Below are positions 11,963-23,110 of a stretch of 64,000 bases of DNA, in pieces. The notes under the pieces were generated by a model. The model was not told where the DNA came from, made no database searches, and saw nothing but the letters and a program-made list of their open reading frames with translations. Positions within the stretch are counted from its first letter, which is position 1. Every line of letters begins with the position of its first letter. Position numbers and translations under genes: made by a program. The stretch is from Heterobilharzia americana (Eukaryota > Platyhelminthes > Trematoda > Strigeidida > Schistosomatidae), in NCBI GenBank assembly GCA_944470555.2, contig OX104127.1, positions 43,451,934 to 43,515,933 on the forward strand, read 5' to 3'.

Positions 11963-12946
11963 TTCAAGTTGACACAACTGATGCCAGCACATTAAGTAAC
12001 AAAATAATAGGATGAAAAATGAAGAAAAGAAAAAAAATCAGTCCGAAGCAATAGAAAGCAGTGGAGGAGAGGAAGGAGGAATGATAAAGCGATGAACTCT
12101 ATATCACGATTAAAATGAAGACAATGTTTCGACACATCTGCATCACTGACATCGGTTCTGAGCCATATCATCTAGAGTCTACAACCACTGGTTTCTCTTA
12201 TCACATGAACTTCAACCAGCTAGTCTGCATCTCCCGACATGGCTCAGATCAACAGTCAAGGACTTTATGCAGTGATACCATGTTTTAGTTTGGCCACCTC
12301 CATGCCGTTTTTTAGCTTGAACGTACTTCAACCAACATTGCGCGACAAGGCGAACGGTGACTAGGTGTGAGTAACACATGTCCCAGTAATCTGAGTCGAT
12401 GAAGGTTCACAAACGAATCAAATGACTTTCCACTCCTCCTTATAAATCTACACCTGACTTCTGCTTTACTGACGTGATGAGACCATGACACACAATCTGT
12501 GTGCTGCGACGACAACGGTGGTCAAACACCAAAAGCCTTCTCGTGTCCTCTACCTTTAATGGCCGTGTCTCACAGTCATACAGTAGAACAGAGCAGAGCG
12601 CACCACAATACACTCCATCTGTCTATAGTAGGCAATGGGATATTGCGGCGGCGCCACAGATGATATGAGGTGGTGAAAGCCAACCGAGCCTCTGTATGCA
12701 TGCAGAGATTTTGTCGACCACTGACTCACCAGAGCTGGTCTCACTTCCCAAGTAAATGAAGTGTTCAACGCACTCAACCATTTCACTCTCTATTGCTAGC
12801 TGGGGACAGTTGGAGACCAGTCCTGGAGCAGCAGCAATTTGCATTTGGGTAGAGAGAAATGCATCCCAAACATTCTCGAATTGCCACTCAAGACTCTGAA
12901 TCTTGTTAGGATCTTCACTTAACAGGACAATGTCATCTGCGTACTC
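11963..12946 (-). repeat. 984-bp inverted repeat, left arm
   Basis: This is the reverse complement of 15,516-16,499. Both arms are 984 bp long, and no mismatch was found in the stretches compared by eye; three open frames of 67-76 codons are identical. Beyond 12,946 the similarity drops abruptly. Confidence 0.93.
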
Positions 12947-14035
12947 CTGATCAACCAAGGATTCCACAGTGATAAGACCATTCGGTATGATGTCACACGG
13001 CGAGAAGACCTCAATAAGGACGTCCATTTTGATGTTGAATAAGAATATAGAGTGAAAACCCTTGAAGATCACAACTTAACGTATGTAGCTCACCTGGCAA
13101 CCCAACCCTGGGCTTTAACACGCCCATAGGTGTTCGAGTATAGTGCCTTCAACACAGTTGCCGAAGTCGAAATGCACTCAGCTACTTGTACAGTACGTTA
13201 TGAGCCAGTCTATAGTCGACTTGCTTCCGCTCCTCATTTTCCTCGGGACCTGCAACGATACATTCGCGTCCAATTATTAATTCAGAAGAAACTGCTGAGA
13301 TCAACTGACCTTTATGACCACTCTGAGAGTCTTCAACACCAGTCTTATAGCGAGTTGAAGATGGCACCGAGCATCTTCTGGATGAAAAACGTTGTTTACT
13401 TCGGATAACTATTTAACACGTTTCATCTTGAAAGCAGGTCTAGTGCTTTCATTGTTAAGCTACACTTGCAAAGGTCTCGTTGCTAATTTTTCTGCGTCCA
13501 TTTAGGCGCGAATGTGCACATGCTTGGACCAACGTGTGGTCGCTGTTGAAACACGTGCTCAAGAAGGGGTGGCAATCTTTCACCAACCCTATATGATAGC
13601 AATATGCTTTATCTGTGTCTACCGCTGAGCTGAGGTAAAAGAACGCCATGTCAAACAATAGCACTATGTCTGAAGTTCATGCTAGTCAGAAGTAAATGGT
13701 TGCCTGAGCGCAGTTGTAATAGACGATTATCATTATCTGTTCGCTCGGATGGGATTCTGAAAGTGATTGTTGACTGATTTGACGAAAGGTGAGGACACTG
13801 AAAGCTTCGATGTGTAGTTTGGAGATCAATGGTGCAGCTCGTCATCAAGAGCTGCAGAGCTAGAAGAAATTAAAAATAATGTGGAAATATTGACTGAGAG
13901 ACGTGAAGGAAGATTAAAAGTTAGGGAAGTGGAAGGTGGACAGTGATCTGAAAGGACTTGAGTGCTGACTGAGTTGTGAGGGCGGTTGATACTTACTTCC
14001 CAGCTACCCACACCGTCGAAGGCTTTTTCTTTCAG
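11963..14035 (-). mobile_element. Degraded non-LTR retrotransposon (YADDIVLL-type RT)
   Basis: The minus strand reads from a 5' segment (TSTSLTFNLPS-like, near 13,900) through a broken RT to the RT box EYADDIVLLSEDPNKIQSLE (about 12,890-12,955), a thumb segment with FIYLGSE, and a C-terminal NLHRLRLLGHVL segment. Stops and frameshifts are frequent. The last 984 bp (11,963-12,946) form the left arm of a near-perfect inverted repeat. It is a different family from the LDFADD-type elements elsewhere in the window. It occupies intron 3 of gene A. Confidence 0.8.
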
Positions 14036-14297
14036 GAAATATCCCTAACAAACATATAAATGCAAATATACAACTGATATCGACGAATGAATATGTAAGG
14101 GACTTGCTGGTTGACTAAGAAACGAAAGTTGCAAAAACAAAACAGCGAAATTATTTTCCTCATCTCTTATTCAACAAGACATCAAGTAATGCCGATGGAA
14201 TTCATGGGAGCTACGACGATGATATATGTTTAAAGTCCCTATACATGAACCTAATCACTAACTCAATGTTAACGCCTTTATATCTATAAAAACTCAC

Positions 14298-14579
14298 TTG
14301 TTTGACTGGATCAGTGGCCACAGAAGGAAGAGGTGGAGGAGGAGGAGCAGAGTCAACAGGACGAGTCGTATGACTTTCACTATTTAGAATGAGTGAACGG
14401 ATAGCTGTCACAGTTTCAGCACCAAGATTTTTTAACAATAACTCCTCATAAGATGTTACAGGACGCGAATTCTCTGGGACAAACTTCGCATGTTCACTTG
14501 CTGTAGGATGAACCTGAGTAGGAGCTTTCGCTTGTCTGAGGGAGTCCACTTGGTTTGTACTGGATTCTAATTTCGTAGA
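14298..14579 (-). CDS. Gene A exon 3: Pro-rich region
   Basis: The exon has 282 nt (94 codons, phase 0/0), acceptor TTTTACTAG and donor GTGAGT. It begins STKLESSTNQVDSLRQAK, contains SYEELLLKNLGAETVTAIRS (probably an alpha-helical patch), and ends with a run of six prolines followed by LPSVATDPVKQ. It sits in the 2.57-kb space between the two 984-bp inverted arms. Confidence 0.85.
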
Positions 14580-15198
14580 CTAGTAAAACAAAATAACCGA
14601 AAAGATGAATTGGTAGTAACACAATTATAAAGCATAAAATAATTTCTAACGTAATTGATTGATCACGAAAAAGAATGGCATTTGATATGAATGACTTTAA
14701 TTTCACTAACAAATATGGTACTATCAACAGAAGTTTGTGGGTAAACAAAACCAATATACAGCAACTAGGAAATCGAAAGCTGAGTATCTTACACAGCATC
14801 CTTGAGTGTAAAAAACCGGATACCAGTGATAATGAAAGTGTTAAATACTGGAAAAATCTGGACACACAAGTTCTTTTCCATAACTTAGTGATTTGACTTT
14901 AATCTATGAATCACTAAGAGTTTTCAAGCAGTTCAAAATGAACAAAGGAACTTCACACACAAGGTCTTCAAACAATAAGGTTCGGAAAACCATTACAAAT
15001 GTTCACAATTAAAAAGAAACTTGTCTACCTAAAGATCATTTGAAAATTCCAGTGTAGATCTGTTATTATAACCATCACATGTGGACGGTAGACAGGTATA
15101 TACGATTTCAGAAACCAGCACTAGACATTTCCATTTTACTTTCTTATTAGATGTCACAATGAAAGAGTCTTATTTACTGGCAAACGTCTCGCACATAA

Positions 15199-15243
15199 TT
15201 TATTGTCCATATTCATATACCTGACATGAATATGGACAATAAA
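15199..15243. repeat. Perfect 18-bp inverted repeat
   Basis: 15,199-15,216 and 15,226-15,243 are perfect reverse complements separated by 9 bp. The arm sequence resembles a segment near 40,672-40,690 of a dispersed 315-bp repeat, so this may be two repeat ends meeting head to head. Confidence 0.9.
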
Positions 15244-15489
15244 TCGTGTTTGGAACATAGTCCAGGGAATAATGAAGGTTAACCATGTGGCATCTAACAC
15301 ACAGACTAAAGAGGAATAACAATTAACTCCATTGATTAAGTTTTACTCCTACATTAACGCCAAACATTATGAATTCTCAGTGATTCCAGTCACTGGGTAT
15401 TAGGATACAAAAAGGTCGGCCATAAAGGCAGAAGAAAACTACACGGGATTTGACTCGGGAATTAACTCATTGAAAATCTAGTCGCTAAA

Positions 15490-16560
15490 TTACAGGAGAA
15501 TCATTAGTAGATCTAGAGTACGCAGATGACATTGTCCTGTTAAGTGAAGATCCTAACAAGATTCAGAGTCTTGAGTGGCAATTCGAGAATGTTTGGGATG
15601 CATTTCTCTCTACCCAAATGCAAATTGCTGCTGCTCCAGGACTGGTCTCCAACTGTCCCCAGCTAGCAATAGAGAGTGAAATGGTTGAGTGCGTTGAACA
15701 CTTCATTTACTTGGGAAGTGAGACCAGCTCTGGTGAGTCAGTGGTCGACAAAATCTCTGCATGCATACAGAGGCTCGGTTGGCTTTCACCACCTCATATC
15801 ATCTGTGGCGCCGCCGCAATATCCCATTGCCTACTATAGACAGATGGAGTGTATTGTGGTGCGCTCTGCTCTGTTCTACTGTATGACTGTGAGACACGGC
15901 CATTAAAGGTAGAGGACACGAGAAGGCTTTTGGTGTTTGACCACCGTTGTCGTCGCAGCACACAGATTGTGTGTCATGGTCTCATCACGTCAGTAAAGCA
16001 GAAGTCAGGTGTAGATTTATAAGGAGGAGTGGAAAGTCATTTGATTCGTTTGTGAACCTTCATCGACTCAGATTACTGGGACATGTGTTACTCACACCTA
16101 GTCACCGTTCGCCTTGTCGCGCAATGTTGGTTGAAGTACGTTCAAGCTAAAAAACGGCATGGAGGTGGCCAAACTAAAACATGGTATCACTGCATAAAGT
16201 CCTTGACTGTTGATCTGAGCCATGTCGGGAGATGCAGACTAGCTGGTTGAAGTTCATGTGATAAGAGAAACCAGTGGTTGTAGACTCTAGATGATATGGC
16301 TCAGAACCGATGTCAGTGATGCAGATGTGTCGAAACATTGTCTTCATTTTAATCGTGATATAGAGTTCATCGCTTTATCATTCCTCCTTCCTCTCCTCCA
16401 CTGCTTTCTATTGCTTCGGACTGATTTTTTTTCTTTTCTTCATTTTTCATCCTATTATTTTGTTACTTAATGTGCTGGCATCAGTTGTGTCAACTTGAAT
16501 GGTTAGGCAATGATGCTTGTTGATATTGATCGATCGATTGATTTAATTTGCTTCAGCCAA
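15490..16560 (+). mobile_element. Non-LTR RT 3' fragment, plus-strand partner of the 12-kb copy
   Basis: The fragment starts with an RT segment reading ESLVDLEYADDIVLL (from about 15,500) and runs to the element's 3' region. 15,516-16,499 is the right arm of the 984-bp inverted repeat. The few codons before 15,516 are homologous to the left copy but clearly diverged, so the identity boundary is sharp. It lies in intron 2 of gene A. Confidence 0.85.
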
Positions 16561-17029
16561 TGTGCTCTAAAGAGAAAAATCCTCAAAGTAGTCTCCAAAT
16601 CATAAGCTTTTATTGGTTTGTTAAAGTTTTCCTCATTCAACTTTCGCTGTTCTTCTGGGTTGAGAAACTGAATTTAGTCAGCTTTTGGCATTGCCTATTA
16701 TCGAAGATATGAATGAATCCTCGATAGTCCATAACAACTCATTTATCTCATCCATCGGATTAATGGGTTACAAAAATGGACTGTCTGCTATGCTATAGAT
16801 TATTTTCGAACAGGGATTCTAAGATCACTGAGTGCAGAATCCAACTACAAATAAAGGACATACGAGAGCTCCATAGCTCTAAATACCAATGCTCGTATGC
16901 GGTCAATTCACCGTGTAAGTAGTACAAACGTTAGATACACAACATTAAAGAAAGAAGCCAGTTTATGAGAATGATGCCGTCGAGACATACACATCAGCTG
17001 AAGTATAACTAGGTTGAAAAAACCTAAGG

Positions 17030-19560
17030 CTTCTCAGGATGAGGAGTGACACCAATCCATGAAGTCAGTGACTTTCGGTCTGAGTCATGCAGAGGAATGC
17101 AAACTTTCTCCAATGGATTCGTGCAACAATCGAAATCGAGGATTAGGAATATGCCTCAGTAATGTAGAAACATCTTCGTCAGACTTCCACCCAGATTTTA
17201 AAACTGTATCATTACATATCGCTCATCTTTTGTACCTCCTTTATTGTTTAATAATAAGCTTCGCATTTCACTACCCCTCTACTTGCTGATAACCAACCAG
17301 CAGTTACAACTTTGAAGTAGTGAACCGACATGCATATCACAATGACCCTACGAGCCACATCGGCTGGAACACCCTTTCCTACAGGTTCTATCATGATAAG
17401 AATGTAAGTTAGACAGTGGTAGGACAAAGAGCAGATACCAACATAATAATACAAGTCTGAGGGTGAAGTCGTCATCCCGGTTCAATGTGCTGTGGCAGAA
17501 GTAAGATATTTTCCAAGAATGAAGAGTAGCCTTATGCTCCAGTGAACTCACTAGTGTAGTTACAGCAGTACGTCGTCAGGTGAAAAACGCATTTCTCGAA
17601 CAATACCAGTAAACATCTGTCTCTGGACTGTCCGACCGAATCCCTCAGTCACTAAGAACTAGGCACGATCGTCGGACTTACCAACTACTACTCATATTCT
17701 CCGCTTACCTCCCATCCATTATAGTTTGCATCATACAAAGGAAGAATTCTATCAAAAGCCGTCAATTTTGCCACATAAAGCATAACATTTAGATGCAGTC
17801 GAAGTACCAAGCAACTCATGCGCCCAAGTAGCGAAGTTAAGCCAATTCGAAAGGCATCCAGGAGGTAGCTACGGTACCCCTTACGAACGAACCAACAACA
17901 GCAATCGTTTCTCGTAGTGAAAATTACTCGATCATAGCAAGAACTAAATTCAAATACAAGTAGTTGCCATGTGTTTCCCAACACGGATGCTTTCTCTGTC
18001 TCTCTCGCTCTCCCTATCCACCACTGCGAAGACTCTTGGCTAATTTACGTTGAAGTTGCTTTTGCTCATTGTGGTTACAGTCAACTGCAATCTGTCTTTT
18101 CACATCAATCACCCATTTCGGATGACGTTGCAGAAATCCAATCATGTTTGCTAACCTTCGAGTGTAGGCTACCAACTATCTTAACAGTTGTTTCTATAGC
18201 AAACCAGCATACACCAGGTTTCCTCAGGATGACCGTCGCTATCACGTTTAGATAAATGCTTAGCTGGGTCGTCCTTAAACACCTACTTGACTTCCTCCCC
18301 TTCTAATCGAGCATAGTAGCGCGTAGTCGGAGTCCAAACACGTACTTTAGAAAGAGCGACAATCCTCAACCGACTCTCTACAACGATGGCTTATCGCAAT
18401 ATGATCTATTTGTATCCATCGTTGGTTTGATTCCGGTGGACGCCATGTGAAACAGTGTCTCTCCTTATACTGGCAAGAAACAAGTGATTGTTGGAACAAA
18501 ACTGCAACTGATGATCACCGTTGTCGGTTCGATGGCAGGGATTTCGTAAATACCCCTAAGATCCCCTTCAGGTTGGCTCAACTTCCTTAGTCACCTGTCA
18601 TTACGACTACATATGAACGTTTCACTTTCTGTTAACAGCTTCTCACAGAATTCATTCTTTGCATCATCGGAACAACAGTTGGTGAGTGCGTAAGAGGAGA
18701 TTACGAATAGGCATCGCTTAGTCTCGCTATGCTTTCTAATTCTGACTGACTGACCCATTCAGTCGGACAGTACATACACATCTGTTGACTGGTCTCCAGT
18801 CAAGGAGTGCACTTTCTGCTCTACAACTCACCAGCAAGTCCATAACAGCTAGCCACTGGGCCTGCGAATACTCGTGAGGTGAGTTCTGAAGAGTCGCCGC
18901 ACCGGTCAGGTGATGTCAATTCAATAACCATACTCGGGTCCTGTATACGTGTCTCGTAGACAGCATACATCCATGGCTAGAAACTCCAGAGTTGCAGCGA
19001 GTGATGCTTTCTGTCTGATTTAGCATACGGTTTGGACGTTGAAAGCACTAATACGAAACCGATGGCAGGGTCTTAGGAGACTAGGAATGAGGTTACAATG
19101 GTTTTAATGGTTAGCAATGGTCGTAGAGTGAGAGGTTGAAGGTGTAAGTGGTTTAATATTACTGTCAGAAAGTGAAGGAGGATAGGTTGTTTGATTGTGT
19201 CTTGTGTATTGCTGGAAGCGTGTGGGTTGTTGACACTTCCCAGCTATCCACAACGCGGAAGGTTATTTCTTTTTAAGGTACCAGAAAGAGAAAAAGATTT
19301 CCGAGTGTAGAGCCCATGAGACATCTGCTTGAGGCCTGTCACATGCAGCCTATTACGGATTGTAATTTTGAGATGTGGTTTTTCTAACACTGGACAGAGA
19401 AAACTCATACCGCCGACACCGAAAGACTGAGGGACAAGGAAGGGAGTGCTGTTCGGGGATCGACTTCTTCTAGGCCCCTCCCCTTTCAATAGGGGAGGCA
19501 GAATCAGCGTGGCACTGTTGGTCATTCAGGGGAAACACCTTTTTGTTGTCACACCACATT
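17030..19560. mobile_element. Mosaic of non-LTR fragments, including repeat copy B
   Basis: 17,030-17,160 (plus) resembles the RT C-terminal tail. 17,335-17,980 (minus) is copy B of the dispersed repeat at 480-1,720. 18,040-18,205 (minus) is the pre-RT linker. 19,244-19,525 (minus) is a 93-codon frame starting MTNSATLILPPLLKG, a type of frame I associate with the 5' part of the YADDIVLL-type elements. No complete element can be assembled. All of this is in intron 2 of gene A. Confidence 0.6.
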
Positions 19561-19989
19561 CAACAAGCAGTACCACTTTGTGCTCGGACCCCATCATGGT
19601 GTAGAAAATTTAAACTACAACGGTAACTTTTTTCGTTCAACCAATACCCAACAGACTTTTCTGGCATGATAAGACTTCGAGGAGACAAGCTTTTCAGTCG
19701 GTGTAGCTCTTTGGGATATTGTGATACACAAGCCCAACCACCACGTTAAGACAGCAGCTATCGACAGGGATAACATGCCTGAAAATCGTTCGCAACGGTG
19801 CAGATGTCTTCACTCCCTAACATCTAAAGCTTGAACATTTTCTGTAACCTCGAGTTTTAAATTCATTCTCCTACCATACACCTTTTCCTACTACGATATC
19901 ACTTTTCCTATCTACCTGTAATTCCCATGCTGCTATGAAGTGTGGTAACCTATGCACTTTTGTCATGTTGTCTTACATTCCTCTCTGAC

Positions 19990-20190
19990 TGCCATACAAC
20001 AGTGCCTTGAGCCATATATTTTACAAAAGACTACTGGTCTGGGTCTTGCAGGAAGATGTAGACTACCTGGTTTGGATCCTCATGATAACAGGTATCAGTG
20101 GTTAAAGAACTTCGTCAACATGATTAATAATTGGCTACAATGGCACATGTGTATTCACTCTGGCATCTTTGAAAGCTAAAGTGTTTTCAC
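19990..20190 (+). mobile_element. RT C-terminal fragment
   Basis: The open frame contains GRCRLPGLDPHDN and QWHMCIHS, diverged versions of the C-terminal tail of the YADDIVLL-type RT. It is a 5'-truncated fragment in intron 2 of gene A. Confidence 0.6.
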
Positions 20191-21511
20191 TAACCTTCAT
20201 CGTCTTAACTCTACTTCATTACTCTTGTTGTACCCATTTGTTTTTTGCACACTACTATGGAGTGTGGCTGCTCGAAATGATGCACATCTGTGAGAAGTTC
20301 GACGTTGATTTTGCCTGCCTGTCTGTCTGCATGTCAACATATCTTCGCTGTGCTGACTTATGAGAAATGTAACAAAATGGCATATATGCACTTATGCCAG
20401 ATACTACTTTGTTTATGTGTCCATAGGTAAGCTCGGAAAATAAACACTGAGTGGTCACGATAGAAAAACAGTTCATGAGTGATCAGTATCAATTACTGCA
20501 AAATGTCACTGTCAAATTTGCAGTCGTTATGAAATATATCACAGTTATAAAGCCTCCTTATAAACTCTTAACTGATTCCTACGCTGAGTGAAAACAGAAC
20601 GCTTGCATATACATATGCAAGGGAATCGATTTATAGGGAAAGTCACTGTCATGTAAAAATAACTCGTACATTTTTATTTCATTTGCATTAAATACAACTA
20701 ATAATGTTTGGTCAACTAACAAAACATGGAATTTTCATACTGAACAGTAAAACTGGTCAAATACATATTGCAACTAAGAATGCGGGTTGTACTTCTATGC
20801 AAATAACAGTAAAACAGCAAAAAAAGGACATCCGAACTATTATGAAAATACACATACGCAGAACAATACGGGTGCCCACTTCCGAGTTCATTAAAGAGTA
20901 AACGTCGAATATATTGCAGAAAGGAGTATGCTAACAAAATTTACAACTTAAATTCAAGATCGTATTAGGACATAAAAGGATGATAGGTATCAGTGCTTCG
21001 AAAATATGCACGTGTTGTTATCCACTGAAATGAATAAAAATGTGAGCTTATATGGATATCATATAGACACTAAGCAAACCTTACTTTCACAGCATACAAA
21101 AAACCCCAATCAAAAAGTGGAATATATAGGGAGAAAGGTTTGATAGTCCGTCATACACTTTTACTAAAGACAACAGTTCAGGAGGAACTTTTTGACACAT
21201 AGTGTATATAGTATTGGAGAGTATAAGTATGAGGAAGTTATCTAGCAACTCACTTGCCATACCTTCATAATGTGAACTTTAATGGCCCTATTTCAATTCC
21301 TAGACTGAAAGTTGAACTGGTTTACACATACAAACCACAGGTTCTATATACCTACATTAATAAGTAACAACTGAGGAGTTACTCAAAACGGTTCAACTTA
21401 TGTACAGCCCACTTCGCAATTGTTCTGATAAAATAATATTCACAAAGTTGAATAGCTTTTTAAAACTAAGGTATATATACAAAAACTGACTATGATGGTA
21501 CCAAAACTAAC

Positions 21512-21648
21512 CTTATCCTCTGACAGAGATAGTTGAGATTTATTGCTGAAGGCCAATTCTTGTTGCTTATTATTTTGCTGTTTGTGCTGGATTGGTGATT
21601 CGTTTAAAGATTCAGACGGTGAGAGGCTTTCTGCAACAAACTGATCCC
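21512..21648 (-). CDS. Gene A exon 2
   Basis: The exon has 137 nt. It takes one base from exon 1 to complete a Gly codon and ends in phase 0. Acceptor is TTTTCTCCACTTAG, donor GTTAGT. It encodes DQFVAESLSPSESLNES, then a Gln/Asn/Lys-rich stretch and LSLSEDK. Composition is low-complexity and polar, probably disordered. The next exon found is 6.9 kb away in matching phase; an intervening exon of length divisible by three cannot be excluded. Confidence 0.83.
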
Positions 21649-22461
21649 CTAAGTGGAGAAAATAACAGATTTAAAACAAGAGAATAGTTTTCGAATGGTC
21701 CCTATAATATTGCCAAGAAAAAAAACTGCACAAAAATACTTAACTCTGCCAAAAAATAAAACGAAGCAAGCTAGAAGTCCACTTTCATTTGAAGTAGGTG
21801 ATCCTCTCAAAAATTACAAAATCATTGTTTTTAAACGCAAAGTTAGGACGCTTTTTCGGCGATGTCATGATGTTAGGATGCTAGATTTCAGTAATATTGT
21901 GGTGTGCTGTTGACAAAAATCGATGCATCTACTGGCGACATTCACAAAGTAGACAAATTTCATTGAGAATTGAGCGATTTTACAAGTAGCGTGTAAGTTT
22001 AGTGCTTAACTAGAGAGGCTAAGTCAAGTAGAAAGACAGCTATGTAGTCATTCCAAAATGGCGGATAAGTGGGCGTGCAGTGATGACTGCTTGTCGCAAC
22101 TATTTTTTGACAACCATATGTTCTCCATAAGCACACAATTTCGCCGTATGTGTATGTGTATTGGTAAACAACTCTAGTGATATTTCTCTATCCGAAAACG
22201 ATATTTAACTGCGTAAATCCAGAAGTCTTGCCTTTGAATGAAAGAAGTACCCAGCAAAAATATATCATTGAGTACTCTAAAAGAAGATACATATTTAGTG
22301 TTATTCGACAAATGAGCATCATTGTGAAGACATTTATTACTTATAAATTTCCGATTGTCTAAATGATTCAAGTTTGTGAGGATAACTTTAAATACTGAGG
22401 ATTCAGACGTTTAAAAAAGTATTTTTAAGCTTCACATAAATCCATGTATGAAAAATCGTAC

Positions 22462-23080
22462 CTTCTGTTTCGCTGTTCTTCTTTTTCTGAGTACTTCGGC
22501 TAGATAGTTTCACCTTTTTTGACGTGACCGTAACCCATGCTGGGTCGATTTCGGCTTGTTCATTTGTATCATGACTTTGAGGGTCTTTAGTTTTAGATGA
22601 ACGCTTCGATTTCTTCGGTTTTTTCGGTGTGGGGTTAAAGAACTCAGCTTCAATTCCATCGGTGGTACTGGTTACCACTTCTTGCTTAGTTTGGGGAGGT
22701 GGAACAGCTGTGTATTGAGTTTGTGGAACAGGCACGACCAAAATCTCTCTTTCGATTGCAACAGGTGGTGGTGAAGTCTTAACTTCTGTTTGCTTCTGGA
22801 CCTGAACTTGAGGAGTGCGTGATTCAAATTTACTGGAATGTTTGGCCTTTTTCTTTGAATTTGCATAGGCATTGCCACGACGTGCAGATATGTTACTCTC
22901 ATCTTTTGGATTTCGGGACATACTTGATTTAAAGCTGACTAATTCGTTTCGATAGCGCGCAGCAAGACAAATAAGGATTGATCCCACACCAATGGTTACG
23001 GGAAACAAGAATGAGTAATCTAGTTGGTTATCATTGGTAGAATCCCCATTTAAACCAGTAAGCCACTTCAGAAAGTTCAT
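22462..23080 (-). CDS. Gene A exon 1: N-terminal membrane anchor and basic domain
   Basis: The exon has 619 nt (206 codons plus one base), donor GTACGA. It starts MNFLKWLTGLNGDS at 23,080. Residues of about 22-40 (YSFLFPVTIGVGSILICLA) form one membrane segment followed by basic RYRNEL, predicting a short lumenal N-terminus and a cytosolic remainder. Residues 58-200 are rich in Lys, Pro, Ser and Thr with clusters such as PTPKKPKKSKRSSKTK. Together with the coiled-coil exons downstream this matches the plan of kinectin/ribosome-binding protein 1 (p180), ER proteins that bind kinesin, ribosomes or microtubules. No p180 decapeptide repeats are seen. Another single-pass, Lys-rich ER protein is possible; the family call is inference from architecture. 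Confidence 0.85.
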
Positions 23081-23110
23081 TTGTAACTACCTAAATCAAA
23101 AAGAAAAGCA
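23081..23110 (-). promoter_or_regulatory. Splice acceptor just upstream of the gene A start codon
   Basis: The minus strand shows a pyrimidine-rich tract ending TTTTTGATTTAG, then ten bases, then ATG (23,080). The first coding exon therefore has only about 10 nt of 5' UTR after an acceptor. This fits either an upstream non-coding exon or spliced-leader trans-splicing, which schistosomes use for a subset of mRNAs. The sequence cannot decide between them. Confidence 0.55.

Noticed and set aside
12623..13072. 149-codon minus-strand frame with EYADDIVLL as a working reverse transcriptase
   Set aside because: Only the region around the RT active site remains in frame; the rest of the palm and the endonuclease are broken or missing.
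13130..13408. 92-codon plus-strand frame as a host gene
   Set aside because: It is antisense to the minus-strand RT element at 12-14 kb.
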